DNA of 64,000 bases from Sphingomonas changbaiensis NBRC 104936 (lineage in GTDB: Bacteria; Pseudomonadota; Alphaproteobacteria; Sphingomonadales; Sphingomonadaceae), in assembly GCF_000974765.1 (NCBI RefSeq), contig NZ_BBWU01000021.1, forward strand, positions 62,001 to 126,000, written 5' to 3'. The position numbers were made by a program, and so were the translations under genes. Shown here one piece after another: positions 52,501-61,181 of this stretch (the first letter of the stretch is position 1; each line of letters starts with the position of its first letter). The notes under the pieces were generated by a model. The model was not told the DNA's origin and did no database searches. It saw nothing but the letters and a program-made list of their open reading frames with translations.

Positions 52501-52599
52501 CGTGCTGCGCGCGAGCGGGAGGAGCTGGGCGAGCGCGACCTGCTCTTCGATGCGGTGGCGACTGGCGATTGCGGCGCGATATTCGGCAAGGGATTGCAT
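49510..52599 (-). CDS. putA: Bifunctional proline dehydrogenase/L-glutamate-5-semialdehyde dehydrogenase PutA (no DNA-binding domain)
   Basis: PutA oxidises proline to glutamate in two steps. The 1029-residue protein has the PRODH barrel (VRLVKGAYWDTEIKHAQ, YPVYTRK) and the ALDH domain (AFTGSTGAAKRIA, ETGGINAMIVDS with catalytic Glu, SAGQRCSALRLL with catalytic Cys). It lacks the N-terminal ribbon-helix-helix repressor domain of E. coli PutA. Control is more likely by the divergent Lrp-type gene. ATG 52599 is used; TTG 52605 would add two residues. Confidence 0.97.
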   Translation of the reverse strand: MQSLAEYRAAIASRHRIEEQVALAQLLPLARSTSAEQPRVEETTRSLLEALRRHPDAGLVERFMREYALSSEEGIALLSLAEAYLRVPDPHTANLLIQDKVQMGDWASHGRRAPSAVVNTATFGLILTKTLTAPGAGALRGLIARMGEPFVRMGVAAAMQLMGGQFVLGRTIDEALARARREGAICSFDMLGEAAFTAADARRYFEAYEGAIEAVGTAASQDAPLSKRHSVSIKLSALHPRYEAGQAERAVRELSAAVITLAKRAKRHGIGLTIDAEEADRLEMSLDIIAAVAADPALAGWDGLGMAIQAYQKRAMGVIEWADALGAATGRRIQVRLVKGAYWDTEIKHAQEEGLDGYPVYTRKEATDVSYLACARRMLAAENIAPAFATHNALTVASLMTWAGNRDDIEFQRLHGMGEPLYAEALKDGRHQVRVYAPVGGYRDLLAYLVRRLLENGANSSFVHQIGDTSRDIDALATDPVALVEANGGAPNPIISMPADLFGAERLNSEGTDLSDREVLRALEARVVATAPEDRRAGPLIGGQEAAGAATPVVNPANPDDVVGEVVDATPDQVRVAIERASRAAPAWAALPVEERAACLERAADLLEKEKEAFFALAVREAGKCLPDTVAEVREAVDFCRYYAAQARRLLVTHVLPGPTGECNEMRLSGRGVFACISPWNFPLAIFLGQVTAALVAGNAVIAKPAPQTPLIAARAVRLLHRAGVPGDVLQLLPGGADVGAALVADRRVSGVAFTGSTGAAKRIARSILDDDLRPIAPLVAETGGINAMIVDSTALPEQVVADVIDSAFRSAGQRCSALRLLCLQEDVADGILEMLQGAMAELKLGDPALASTDVGPLIDEAARGRVQGYIDANAARVIASLPTDDAPGGHFVGPTIIRLDTPEELTTEVFGPVLHVVTWKAGELEALVDRINANGYGLTMGLHSRLASAMDIVRARAKVGNLYVNRSTIGAVVGVQPFGGEGLSGTGFKAGGPHYLLRFVTERAISIDTTSAGGNAALFSAEVPAAMA

Positions 52600-52689
52600 G
52601 TTCAAATCAGGACTCGCGTTCGGTTCTGGAATTCGGCGCGTGGGCCGGCATAATGACGGGCTTCACATAGAAGGCCCGGAGAAGCATCG

Positions 52690-53145
52690 ATGCTGAACGA
52701 GACCGACCGCCGGATTCTCAGGACCATCCAGAAGGACGGCCGGATCACCAACCAGGAGCTCGCCAATCGCTGCGGACTCTCGCCATCGGCCTGTTTCGAT
52801 CGGCTGAGGCGGCTGCGCGAACAGGGCTACATCACCGGCTTTTCCGCCCATCTCGACCCGGAAAAGCTGGACCGCGCGCTTCTGGTCTTCATCGAGGTGC
52901 TGCTCGATCGCACCACCGGTGAAGTGTTTTCCAATTTCGCCGAAGCCGTGCGCGGCAAGCCGGAGATCATGGAATGCCACATGGTTGCCGGCGGGTTCGA
53001 CTATCTGCTGAAAGTGCGCATGAAAGACATGGCGGCCTATCGCGCCTTTCTCGCAGACTCGCTGGTGGGCATGCCGGGGGTTCGCGAAACGCGCACCTAC
53101 GCCGTTCTGGAGGAAGTGAAGAACGCGACCGACCTGCCGATCTGA
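52690..53145 (+). CDS. putR: Lrp/AsnC-family regulator, probable PutR
   Basis: A 151-residue Lrp-type regulator: N-terminal HTH (LNETDRRILRTIQKDGRITNQELANRCGLSPSACFDRLRRL) and C-terminal RAM/AsnC ligand domain (ECHMVAGGFDYLLKVRMKDMAAY). Divergent orientation to putA across 90 bp is the arrangement known for PutR, the proline-responsive activator of putA in alphaproteobacteria. The intergenic DNA should hold its operator. Confidence 0.88.
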   Translation: MLNETDRRILRTIQKDGRITNQELANRCGLSPSACFDRLRRLREQGYITGFSAHLDPEKLDRALLVFIEVLLDRTTGEVFSNFAEAVRGKPEIMECHMVAGGFDYLLKVRMKDMAAYRAFLADSLVGMPGVRETRTYAVLEEVKNATDLPI

Positions 53146-53278
53146 CGTTCGATTGTCGCCTGCAACGGACGCTTTCGATCTGCATCGGCTGGAAGACGGC
53201 ATTTCTCTACTAAATCCACGCGTTACTCCGTTCGCCGGCGCACGAGGCGCCGGCGTCCGGTTTCTGATGACAAGGTTG

Positions 53279-53303
53279 CTGCGCCGCCGGAGAAGCGGCG
53301 CAG
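53279..53303 (-). terminator. Hairpin after the amidohydrolase gene
   Basis: CTGCGCCGC (53279-53287) pairs with GCGGCGCAG (53295-53303), 4 bp beyond the amidohydrolase stop. There is no clear T tract. A second palindrome, GCCGGCGC-N5-GCGCCGGC, lies at about 53234-53254. Either may stop transcription from one of the two convergent genes. Confidence 0.5.
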
Positions 53304-53306
53304 TCG

Positions 53307-55001
53307 TTACTGGCCGGTGCCGGGATTGGGCGCGGGCGCGCCCGGCTGCCCGAGCCGCGCCTTTTCCGACGCGACCATCTGGGCGACTTCCGCCAGCAGC
53401 TTCTTCGCGTCGTAGACGATCCCGTCCTTGACCGTGTAGCTGACGCCGCCGACGAGTTCCTGCTTGTTCGTCTTCGGGTTCAGCCGCAGATGGCCGGTGC
53501 CGTAGAGCGTCTTCAGGTTCGCAAGCGGGTTTTCCTTCACGATCACGAGGTCGGCGAGCATGCCCGGCCGCACCACGCCGACCGGCGTCGGAACGCCCTT
53601 CGGACGCCAGCCCTCGTCGGCGCTCCACATTGTCGCGGAACGCACGATCTCGAGCGGGGTGAAGCCGGCCTCGCGGAACAGCTCGAGCTCCTCGATATAG
53701 GCGAAGCCATACGTCTTGAAGATGAAGCCGGAGTCGGTGCCGACCGTCACGCGGCCACCCATATTCTTATAGTCGTTCATCAGCTTGAAAAAGTTCGAGT
53801 AGAACCGCTTCCAAGCGAACTCGTTCTCGGTCGTCCAGTCGTAAAAATAGGAACCGTGATTGTCGCGCGTCGACTGGAAATAATTCCAGAGCTGGGGCGT
53901 GACGTATTTGTTGTTCCAATCCGCATTCCGCGCGCGCATCAGGTCGCGCGACGCGGCGTAGATGTTGAACGTCGGGTTGAAGTCGACGTTGTTGTCCTTC
54001 TGGTGATGAAGGTATTCCATCCACTCTGGCGATTCCGGCGCGTATACCTCGTCCCAGATCTCGGCAATGTCGCCGAACCGGTCCTGCTCGTTGTTGTAGT
54101 TATAATCGAGCGGGAATTGCTGGATCGTCGCATCCTTCAGCAGCGCTTCGAAGTGCCCGTAATAATGGGTCACGGTGTCGAGATGCGCGTCGCCCGCGTT
54201 GCGCGCGTTGAAGTTGGCGACCCCGGTCTGCGACAGATGGGCGACGGTGCCCATCTTGTTCTTGTGCGCTTCGTCAATCGCAGCAGCGATGATGTCCGGC
54301 GTCTCTTCGGGGCGATTGAAGAACTTGATGCCGTCGATGTTGTGCGTCGCCGCCCAGCGCACCCACAGCCGCGCCTTTTCAGGCGAGTCGACGGGCCCGC
54401 CGGTCCAGCCCGCGCCCATCGTCTGGTAGTTGAGGATACGCGGCGCCGCGATCTCGTTGGCTGCAGACCGATTCTTCTCCGAGCTCGCGACCTCCGGCGG
54501 CGCGAGCGGCACGCCGCGGACGGTGGTGACGCCGTGCGCCAGCCAGAGCTTGTAGGCATAGCTCATGTCCGGCGCCTTGTCGGCGGCCGGCGCGTGAACG
54601 TGCATGTCGACGAAGCCGGGCAGCACGTACATGCCGGTCGCGTCGAGCTCATAATCGGCGTCACGCGGTTCGCGCTGCGGCTTCATCGGCAGGCCCGGCC
54701 AACCTGCCTGGGTGACGGCGACGATCTTGTTGCCTTCGATGACGATATCGACCGGCCCGCGCGGCGGCGCGCCGGTGCCGTCGATCAGCGTCGCGCCGCG
54801 GATCACCAGCTTGCGGAACGGGCCGACGCTCTCGTCGGACGTGCGCGGCGGCGCCGGGACATACTGGCCGCGCGCTTCCTGCGTCGCGCCCGCCGCACCG
54901 CCGGCAAACCATTCGTCATGATCGTCCTGCGCAAACGACACGCCGGTAAGCGCGGTCGTCGCCAGGACAAGCGTCACTGCACTGAGGAATGCCTTCTTCA
55001 T
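53307..55001 (-). CDS. Secreted amidohydrolase
   Basis: A 564-residue protein with signal peptide (cut near VSFAQ). The amidohydrolase barrel has GATLIDGTGAPPRGPVDIVIEG, the HxH metal motif YVLPGFVDMHVHAP, TVAHLSQTG, the late Asp in VTVGTDSGFIFKTYG and RPGMLADLVIVKENPLANLKT. The closest kin are periplasmic imidazolonepropionase-like hydrolases of sphingomonads that act on dipeptides or cyclic amides. It lies downstream of a TonB receptor on the same strand (about 160 bp), which suggests uptake and hydrolysis of the same class of substrate. Confidence 0.9.
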   Translation of the reverse strand: MKKAFLSAVTLVLATTALTGVSFAQDDHDEWFAGGAAGATQEARGQYVPAPPRTSDESVGPFRKLVIRGATLIDGTGAPPRGPVDIVIEGNKIVAVTQAGWPGLPMKPQREPRDADYELDATGMYVLPGFVDMHVHAPAADKAPDMSYAYKLWLAHGVTTVRGVPLAPPEVASSEKNRSAANEIAAPRILNYQTMGAGWTGGPVDSPEKARLWVRWAATHNIDGIKFFNRPEETPDIIAAAIDEAHKNKMGTVAHLSQTGVANFNARNAGDAHLDTVTHYYGHFEALLKDATIQQFPLDYNYNNEQDRFGDIAEIWDEVYAPESPEWMEYLHHQKDNNVDFNPTFNIYAASRDLMRARNADWNNKYVTPQLWNYFQSTRDNHGSYFYDWTTENEFAWKRFYSNFFKLMNDYKNMGGRVTVGTDSGFIFKTYGFAYIEELELFREAGFTPLEIVRSATMWSADEGWRPKGVPTPVGVVRPGMLADLVIVKENPLANLKTLYGTGHLRLNPKTNKQELVGGVSYTVKDGIVYDAKKLLAEVAQMVASEKARLGQPGAPAPNPGTGQ

Positions 55002-55160
55002 CTTTGAAACCCCTGATTCGACCCGAATTGTGTGATCATTGGCCTGTCGCCGCTGCCGAGGAAAGTGGTGCGGTGGGGGCGGCCCAGCGATGGCCGCCCC
55101 CGCCGGAAGAGAGTCTTAGGGATGGGGGAGCCCCTCCTCCGGCATTTCGAACCCATGATC

Positions 55161-57515
55161 TCAACGGAAGCGCTTCAGCAGGCTGATGCCGAAGGTGCGT
55201 GGCGGCGCGCTGAACACCGTCGTCTTGCCGCCAGTGTTCGAGCTGGACGAGCGGCTGTTGACCGCCGCCGCGTTGAACACGTTGTTGACGAACAGGAACG
55301 CGTTCCAGCCGGAGTCGGCGGCCTGCAGGCCGATGCGCGCGTTCACCAGCTCATAAGCGTCGACCTTGCGGCGATAGACGTCGAGCTGCGACAGCGTGCT
55401 GTATGAGGATCCGACGTACGCCGCATCGGCGCGGATGATGCCGTCGAGCGTGTCGCTGATCCCCCAGGTGTATTCGGCCGACCCGCTGGCGTTCCAGCGC
55501 GGAACGAAGGCCAGCCGATCGCCTTTCCGGCCGGTCGCGACCACGACTTCGCTGACCTGGTCCTCCGACAGGCGGGCGTTGGTGTAACCAAGGTTCGCCG
55601 ACAGCGAGAAGCCGGCGAGCGGCGTTGCGCTCAGCTCCGCCTCGACGCCCTCGATCCGTGCCGCGCCGGCGTTGGAGATCAGCCCGAACACCGATCCGGT
55701 GCCGGAGGTGCGGCCTGAGACCTGGAGATTATCCCAGTCGATCCGATATCCGGTCAGGTTGAAATAGACCCCGGCCAGCGGATGGGTCTTCACGCCGACT
55801 TCGTAATTCCACAGGCTGTCGGATGAATAGGCGGCCAGCGCGGCCGGCAAGCCGATCACCTGGTTTACGCCGCCGGGACGGAAGCCCTGCGACGCCTGCA
55901 CATAGACCATATAGTCCGGATTGATTTCGTAGGAGGCGTTGAACTTGTAGACGAAGCCGTCTTCCTTCGATTCCGCCTCCTGGAACGGCGTCACCTTCGA
56001 GACGTAATGTTCCTGGCCCTTGTCGACCCGGCCGCCCACGGTCTTGTCGAAATCGTAATAGCGCGCGCCGGCCGTGAGGGTCAGCTTGTCGAAGAATTTG
56101 TACGACAGCTCGGCAAAGGCGGCCTTCTGCTTCAGGTGATCGTTGATCGTCCGATCGTAGAAGATGTTCTCGTCGACAAAGGGCTGGAGCAGCCCGCTGC
56201 GTGGATCGGCGGTGAGCAATGTGCTGCGCACCTCGGTCTTGCGGTCTTCGGAGAAGACGCCGACCGTCCAGTTGAACGGACCGTTGCCGGTCGAGCTCAG
56301 GCGCAGCTCATTCGTCCAGTTCTTCACGAACTGCGGCTGGTAGAGGCTCGAAAACAGAATGCGGTTCGTCTCGTCGAGATAGTCGGCGAGTTCGGTCGGC
56401 GAACAGGCGCGGGCATTGGCGAGATGATAGCGCTTGCATCCGGCGGCATTGTCGCGGCCGTTGAAGGTGTCGCTGACGTCGCTGACGACGGTGCGATCGC
56501 GGCGGAAATAGGTGCTCACCGCGGTCAGCGCGACCGGGCCGAAATCATAGTTCAGCGTGCCGCTGTAGATCTGGTTCTTGTCGTAGTTTCCGGATTCGGA
56601 GCGGCCGTCCGTCACATAACGCTGGCCCGTCTCGGCGATCCAGCGCGGGCTGTTGGTCGCGACCTTCTCGTAATAGGCGGCAAAATCGACGGTCAGCGCG
56701 TCGGTCGGCGTGATGCGCAGCAACGCGCGACCGCCATACGAATTGCCGTCGTTGATGTTGTTGCGGTGATAGTAGGAGTTGTCGACGTAGCCGGCGAACT
56801 GATTGTAATCGCCGACCACGCGCAGCGCGACCACGTCCTCGACGATCGGCACGTTGATCATCGCGTCGACGGAGCCGCCGACGCCCCCGCTCTGGACCGC
56901 CGACAAGCTGCCCGCCATCGCGGCTTCGAGACGATCGGCCTTCGGCTTTTCGTAGATGATGCGGACCGTGCCGCCCATCGATCCGGAGCCGTAAAGCGTG
57001 CCCTGCGGCCCGCGCAGCACCTCGGCACGCTCGACATCGAACAGGCGGAAATCGGGGGTCGAGCCCGCCGCGTCGCTGGTCGTGCCGACCGATCCGGAGA
57101 CCGGGGATTCGTCGTAATAGACGCCGACGGTCGGCTCACCCGCAGCGGTGACGCCGCGCAGGATGACGCGACGGTTGCCGGGGCCGCCATCGACCACCCG
57201 AAGGCTCGGCGCATTGCGCGTCAGGTCGGTGAAGCTGGTCGTGCCGCCCCGCTGAAGCGAATCGCCGCCGACGGCGGAGATCGCGATCGGCGTGTCCTGA
57301 AGCCGCGTGTCGCGCTTCAAAGCGGTGACGACGATTTCGCCCGAGTTGTCGGCCACATTCGCATTGTCGGCCGCTGCCTGGGCTTCGGCTCCGGCCGGCA
57401 CGTCCTGCGCCATGGCCATCGACGGAAAGAGGATCGCCGCGCCTGTCAGCAGGGCTGCGCGCCCGATACGGCCCGCCGCTTGCGGATACGAGACTCCACC
57501 AAATCCAAACGCCAT
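55161..57515 (-). CDS. TonB-dependent receptor
   Basis: A 784-residue outer-membrane receptor: signal peptide (cut near AMAQ), plug beginning GEIVVTALKRDTRLQDTPIAISAV, RVILRGVTAAGEPTVGVYYDE, RAEVLRGPQGTLYGSGSMGGTVRIIYEKP, and a barrel ending FGISLLKRFR rather than in the usual terminal Phe. The 'ALKRxxRLQDTPIAIS' plug type is the group expanded in sphingomonads for hydrophobic or aromatic substrates. ATG 57515 follows a G-rich ribosome site. The substrate is unknown. Confidence 0.92.
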   Translation of the reverse strand: MAFGFGGVSYPQAAGRIGRAALLTGAAILFPSMAMAQDVPAGAEAQAAADNANVADNSGEIVVTALKRDTRLQDTPIAISAVGGDSLQRGGTTSFTDLTRNAPSLRVVDGGPGNRRVILRGVTAAGEPTVGVYYDESPVSGSVGTTSDAAGSTPDFRLFDVERAEVLRGPQGTLYGSGSMGGTVRIIYEKPKADRLEAAMAGSLSAVQSGGVGGSVDAMINVPIVEDVVALRVVGDYNQFAGYVDNSYYHRNNINDGNSYGGRALLRITPTDALTVDFAAYYEKVATNSPRWIAETGQRYVTDGRSESGNYDKNQIYSGTLNYDFGPVALTAVSTYFRRDRTVVSDVSDTFNGRDNAAGCKRYHLANARACSPTELADYLDETNRILFSSLYQPQFVKNWTNELRLSSTGNGPFNWTVGVFSEDRKTEVRSTLLTADPRSGLLQPFVDENIFYDRTINDHLKQKAAFAELSYKFFDKLTLTAGARYYDFDKTVGGRVDKGQEHYVSKVTPFQEAESKEDGFVYKFNASYEINPDYMVYVQASQGFRPGGVNQVIGLPAALAAYSSDSLWNYEVGVKTHPLAGVYFNLTGYRIDWDNLQVSGRTSGTGSVFGLISNAGAARIEGVEAELSATPLAGFSLSANLGYTNARLSEDQVSEVVVATGRKGDRLAFVPRWNASGSAEYTWGISDTLDGIIRADAAYVGSSYSTLSQLDVYRRKVDAYELVNARIGLQAADSGWNAFLFVNNVFNAAAVNSRSSSSNTGGKTTVFSAPPRTFGISLLKRFR

Positions 57516-57767
57516 TCTGCAACCCCCCTGATGATTCGTTTTTGCGCAGCAGATGAAGGAAAGGCCCGGTCTGCCGCCGTCCTTATGGGTAGCAGCGCCC
57601 GTTCCGAAGGTGCTTGGTTTTTTGACGATCTACGCAGGATTAATTTCTGGATATCGACCAAAAATCGAAGGTTCAGCCGGATTTTAAGCATAACCCCGCA
57701 ACATCGTTCCCCTCCCTTCAATTCGATCTATTCTGTGGCGCGAATCAGCAGGAGCGTGCCTCAATCG

Positions 57768-58265
57768 ATGCGAATTAGATCAGCCACGGACGCGGACTGG
57801 CCGAAGATCTGGCTGATCCTCGAACCCGTTATACGCGCCGGCGAAGCCTATGCGCTTCCGGTCGACATGGATGAGGCCGATGCGCGTGCCTATTGGTTCG
57901 CGCCGGGCCACGATGTCTTTGTCGCGGAAATCGAGGACGCGCGCCTGGCCGGCACTTATTATATGCGCCCCAACCAGCGCGGCGGCGGAAGCCATGTCTG
58001 CAACTGCGGATATGCGACCGCGACGGACATGCAGGGCCGCGGGATCGCGCGCACGATGGGCGAGCATTCGCTCGAGACCGCGCGCGATCGCGGCTATCGA
58101 GCGATGCAGTTTAATTTCGTGGTTGCCAGCAACGAGCGCGCGGTTCGGCTCTGGAGCTCGCTCGGCTTCGACATTGTCGGCCGCCTGCCCTCGGCCTTTC
58201 GCCACCCGGCGCTTGGCGATGTGGACGCGCTTGTGATGTGGCGCTCGCTTGAGCTCGGCGATTGA
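57768..58265 (+). CDS. GNAT-family N-acetyltransferase
   Basis: A 165-residue acetyltransferase: MRIRSATDADWPKIWLILEPV, FVAEIEDARLAGTYYMRPN, acetyl-CoA motif NCGYATATDMQGRGIARTMGEHSLE, then NFVVASNERAVRLWSSLGFDIVG. ATG 57768 begins the domain; GGAG is 13 bases upstream, rather far, and a GTG at 57756 would add four residues. The 250 bp before it also serve as the upstream region of the divergent TonB receptor. Substrate unknown. Confidence 0.85.
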   Translation: MRIRSATDADWPKIWLILEPVIRAGEAYALPVDMDEADARAYWFAPGHDVFVAEIEDARLAGTYYMRPNQRGGGSHVCNCGYATATDMQGRGIARTMGEHSLETARDRGYRAMQFNFVVASNERAVRLWSSLGFDIVGRLPSAFRHPALGDVDALVMWRSLELGD

Positions 58266-58310
58266 AGCCGCGGTGCCGGCCGAAAAAAGGTATCGCCGCT
58301 ATAGGGAAAA

Positions 58311-58386
58311 TGGTGGAGCCGAGGGGGATCGAACCCCTGACCTTCGCAATGCCATTGCGACGCTCTCCCAGCTGAGCTACGGCCCC
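58311..58386 (-). tRNA. tRNA-Ala (anticodon GGC)
   Basis: A 76-base cloverleaf on the minus strand: starts GGGGCCG, D-arm AGCTCAGCTGGGAGAGC, anticodon arm TCGCA-ATGGCAT-TGCGA (anticodon GGC), T-arm GGGGTTCGATCCCC, acceptor CGGCTCC plus encoded ACCA. Confidence 0.97.
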
Positions 58387-58457
58387 ACGCTTGTCACGCC
58401 GGGCTGGTCCGGCGGGCTTGAGCGCCGCCCGTTAGCGGGGCGGCGCCGGTAAATCAA

Positions 58458-58778
58458 TCAGCTTTCGTCACTGTCGTCGCCGGTCGCGACGCCAAGATCG
58501 TCGTCGCCGCCCAGATCGACTTCCTCGTCGACGGAAGGTTCGCCCTCGTCGATGTCCAGATCGTCGTCGCCGCCACCCAGGACTTCGTCGTCTTCGCTCT
58601 TCGCCTCTTCCTTCTTGGGGGCGTCGAACGGCAGCGGCTGCTTCGACTTGAGGACCGGCTCAGGCTCCCAGGCGTAGCCGCAATTGATGCACTGGACGGG
58701 ATCGTCCTTGCCGAGATCGTAGAAACGGGTCGCGCATTTCGGGCAGCTGCGCTTGGCTCCCCATTCAGGCTTCACCAT
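58458..58778 (-). CDS. TIGR02300/FYDLN-acid family zinc-ribbon protein
   Basis: A 106-residue protein. The N-terminal zinc ribbon WGAKRSCPKCATRFYDLGKDDP ... CINCGYAWEP is followed by a strongly acidic, Asp/Glu-rich tail (from about residue 55). This two-part layout is the TIGR02300 family, conserved in alphaproteobacteria with no settled function. Its position just upstream of divergent aroA is also common in the group. Confidence 0.9.
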   Translation of the reverse strand: MVKPEWGAKRSCPKCATRFYDLGKDDPVQCINCGYAWEPEPVLKSKQPLPFDAPKKEEAKSEDDEVLGGGDDDLDIDEGEPSVDEEVDLGGDDDLGVATGDDSDES

Positions 58779-58926
58779 CTGTGGCCTTGCTCCGGATACT
58801 CATGAAAAGAAAAACAGCGGCGCATCATCGTCGATGCCCCGCCAATCGGCGCGCGCCTTGCCATAGCAAAAGGGCGCTGTCAAAAGCCCCGCGCTCGCTT
58901 CTCCGACAAGATAGGAACGTCGTCCG

Positions 58927-60246
58927 TTGCACGCCAGTCCGCGCCCGTTGAGCTTCGCGCGCTCCGGCCCGCTTTCCGGCGCCGTGCGGGTGCCCGGCGA
59001 CAAGTCGATCAGCCACCGCGCGCTGATGCTGTCGGCGCTCGCCGTCGGGGAAAGCCGGATCGACGGGCTGCTCGAAGGCGAAGACGTGCTCGCGACCGCC
59101 GCGGCGATGCGGGCGATGGGCGCAACAGTCGAGCGCGACGCCGACGGTCGCTGGACCGTCTTCGGCGTGGGTGTCGGCGGGCTGCTCCAGCCGGAATCGG
59201 CGCTCGACATGGGCAACAGCGGCACCTCGACCCGCCTGCTGATGGGCCTTGTCGCGAGTCACCCGATCAGCGCCACCTTCACCGGCGACGCTTCGCTCTC
59301 TCGCCGGCCGATGAACCGGGTGATCGAGCCCTTGTCGCTGATGGGCGCGGACGTGACCGCCTCGCCCGGTGGCCGCCTCCCGCTGATGCTGCGCGGCCTC
59401 TGCCCGGCGGTTCCGATCGCCTACCGCCTGCCGGTCGCGTCCGCCCAGGTGAAGAGCGCGGTGCTGCTCGCCGGCCTCAACACGCCGGGCATCACCCGCG
59501 TGATCGAGCCGGTCCCGACCCGCGATCACAGCGAACGGATGCTGAAGGGCTTCGGCGCCGACCTGACGGTCGAACTCGAAAACGGCGAACGCCACATCCG
59601 GATTCGCGGCGAGGCCGAGCTGAAGCCGCAGCGCATCACCGTCCCCGGAGACCCCTCGTCCGCCGCCTTCCCGGTCGTCGCCGCGCTGGTCGTGCCCGGC
59701 TCGGCCGTCACGGTCGAGAATGTCGGCATCAACCCGACCCGCGCCGGCCTTTACGAAGTGCTGCGGATGATGGGCGCGGAGATCGCTTTCGCGAACCCAC
59801 GCGAGGTCGGCGGCGAGCCGGTCGCGGACATCACCGCCTGCTTCTCGACGCTCTCCGGCATCGACGTGCCGCCGGAGCTCGCGCCCAGCATGATCGACGA
59901 CTTCCCGGTGCTGTTCGTCGCCGCCGCCTTCGCGCAGGGCCGGACGGTGATGCGCGGGCTCGAGGAACTGCGTGTGAAGGAATCGGACCGGATCGCGACG
60001 ATGGCCGAAGGGCTCCGCGCGATCGGCGCGCAAGTCGAGGAGCTTTCCGACGGCCTGATAATCGATGGCACCGGCGGCGATCCCCTGCCCGGCGGCGCAA
60101 CGATCGCCTCCCGCCTCGACCATCGCATCGCGATGAGCATGGCGGTTGCCGGGCTGAATTGCCATCAGCCGGTTCAGGTGGACGATATGAGCCCGGTGGC
60201 AACCAGCTTTCCCGGTTTCACAAGCCTTATCGAGCAACTGCAATGA
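58927..60246 (+). CDS. aroA: 3-Phosphoshikimate 1-carboxyvinyltransferase (EPSP synthase)
   Basis: AroA joins PEP to shikimate-3-phosphate in aromatic amino-acid synthesis. The 439-residue protein has [45 protein letters not shown], and [16 protein letters not shown] near the C-terminus, like class II EPSP synthases of alphaproteobacteria. The start is TTG at 58927 ([10 protein letters not shown]), with AGGA upstream and no ATG or GTG nearby in frame. cmk follows with a 4-base overlap. Confidence 0.97.
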   Translation: MHASPRPLSFARSGPLSGAVRVPGDKSISHRALMLSALAVGESRIDGLLEGEDVLATAAAMRAMGATVERDADGRWTVFGVGVGGLLQPESALDMGNSGTSTRLLMGLVASHPISATFTGDASLSRRPMNRVIEPLSLMGADVTASPGGRLPLMLRGLCPAVPIAYRLPVASAQVKSAVLLAGLNTPGITRVIEPVPTRDHSERMLKGFGADLTVELENGERHIRIRGEAELKPQRITVPGDPSSAAFPVVAALVVPGSAVTVENVGINPTRAGLYEVLRMMGAEIAFANPREVGGEPVADITACFSTLSGIDVPPELAPSMIDDFPVLFVAAAFAQGRTVMRGLEELRVKESDRIATMAEGLRAIGAQVEELSDGLIIDGTGGDPLPGGATIASRLDHRIAMSMAVAGLNCHQPVQVDDMSPVATSFPGFTSLIEQLQ

Positions 60247-60860
60247 TCATCGCTGTCGACGGACCGGCGGCCAGCGGCAAGGGCACGATCGCCCGCGCGC
60301 TCGCTGCCCATTACAAGCTGCCGCACCTGGACACCGGCCTGCTCTACCGCGCGGTCGGGCAGACAGTGCTAGATCGCGGCGGTGATCCCGCCAGCGCGCT
60401 CGACGCGTTCGAAGCCTGCGACTTTGCCGACGCGCTGCTGGCCGATCCGCGGCTGAAGCTCGCGGCGGCGGGCAACGCGGCGTCGGTGGTTTCCGCCCAT
60501 GGATCGGTCCGCCAGGCCTTGATGGACCGCCAGCGCGCCTTTGCAGCTCAGCCGGGCGGCGCGGTGCTGGACGGGCGCGATATCGGCACGGTGATCGCGC
60601 CGGATGCCGATGCCAAATTGTTCGTGCGCGCTACTTCCGCGATCCGCGCGCGCCGTCGCTATGAGGAACTGGTCCGCGCCGGAGTCGCGACCAGCTTCGA
60701 CCGGGTGCTGGCCGATATCAAGGCGCGCGACCTGCGCGATTCCACCCGCGCTGCCGCGCCGCTCCGCCAGGCCGAAGACGCGATGTTGCTCGATACCAGC
60801 TATATGTCGATCGAAAGCGCGATCAGCCGTGCGATCGCGCTGGTGGAGAGTCGTCGCTAG
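60243..60860 (+). CDS. cmk: Cytidylate kinase
   Basis: Cmk phosphorylates CMP and dCMP. The 205-residue P-loop kinase has [52 protein letters not shown] and the closing lid region. The start overlaps the aroA stop (ATGA). The TAG stop overlaps the stop of a convergent small gene (CTAG). The order aroA-cmk-rpsA-ihfB is an old conserved neighbourhood. Confidence 0.97.
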   Translation: MIIAVDGPAASGKGTIARALAAHYKLPHLDTGLLYRAVGQTVLDRGGDPASALDAFEACDFADALLADPRLKLAAAGNAASVVSAHGSVRQALMDRQRAFAAQPGGAVLDGRDIGTVIAPDADAKLFVRATSAIRARRRYEELVRAGVATSFDRVLADIKARDLRDSTRAAAPLRQAEDAMLLDTSYMSIESAISRAIALVESRR

Positions 60861-61063
60861 GCGAGCCTGATCCGGAAGCCATAGCCGCGCGGCGCCGAGC
60901 GGACCGGCACGTGCAGGATATTGGCGCGGGTGCGGACCGCCTCCTGCGATCGCCCGAGTTGGCGCGCGACGTCGATCAGATAGGCGCCGTCGGCGAACAG
61001 GCAGCGGACCGTCTCGTCCTCAACTGCGGACCAGCTTTGTCCGTGATGCGCGCGTGCAAGCAA
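60857..61063 (-). CDS. Small helix-turn-helix protein
   Basis: A 68-residue protein if read from the TTG at 61063, which has an excellent ribosome site (AAGGGAGG, 5 bases upstream). [40 protein letters not shown] looks like a Myb/SANT- or sigma-region-4-type helix-turn-helix, followed by a basic tail (GYGFRIRLA). Upstream residues in this frame fall over a hairpin and are unlikely to be translated. It is probably a DNA-binding protein; no target is known. Confidence 0.65.
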   Translation of the reverse strand: MLARAHHGQSWSAVEDETVRCLFADGAYLIDVARQLGRSQEAVRTRANILHVPVRSAPRGYGFRIRLA

Positions 61064-61086
61064 GCCGTCCTCCCTTACGAAAACAG

Positions 61087-61116
61087 GCCCGCCCTTCGAT
61101 ACGCCGAAGGACGGGC
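61087..61116 (-). terminator. Terminator hairpin between two small minus-strand genes
   Basis: GCCCGCCCTTCG and CGAAGGACGGGC pair around six bases; on the minus strand CTGTTTTCG follows. Another inverted repeat, AACGCCTG-N12-CAGGCGTT, lies at 61141-61168. Confidence 0.6.
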
Positions 61117-61181
61117 AAGACTGCACTGGAGCACTATGCGAACGCCTGTGTAACGATACGCAGGCGTTCCGGTTCCATCGC

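Noticed and set aside
56007-57767. Long plus-strand frame joined to the GNAT gene
   Set aside because: It is antisense to the TonB receptor; only the part from 57768 shows acetyltransferase motifs.
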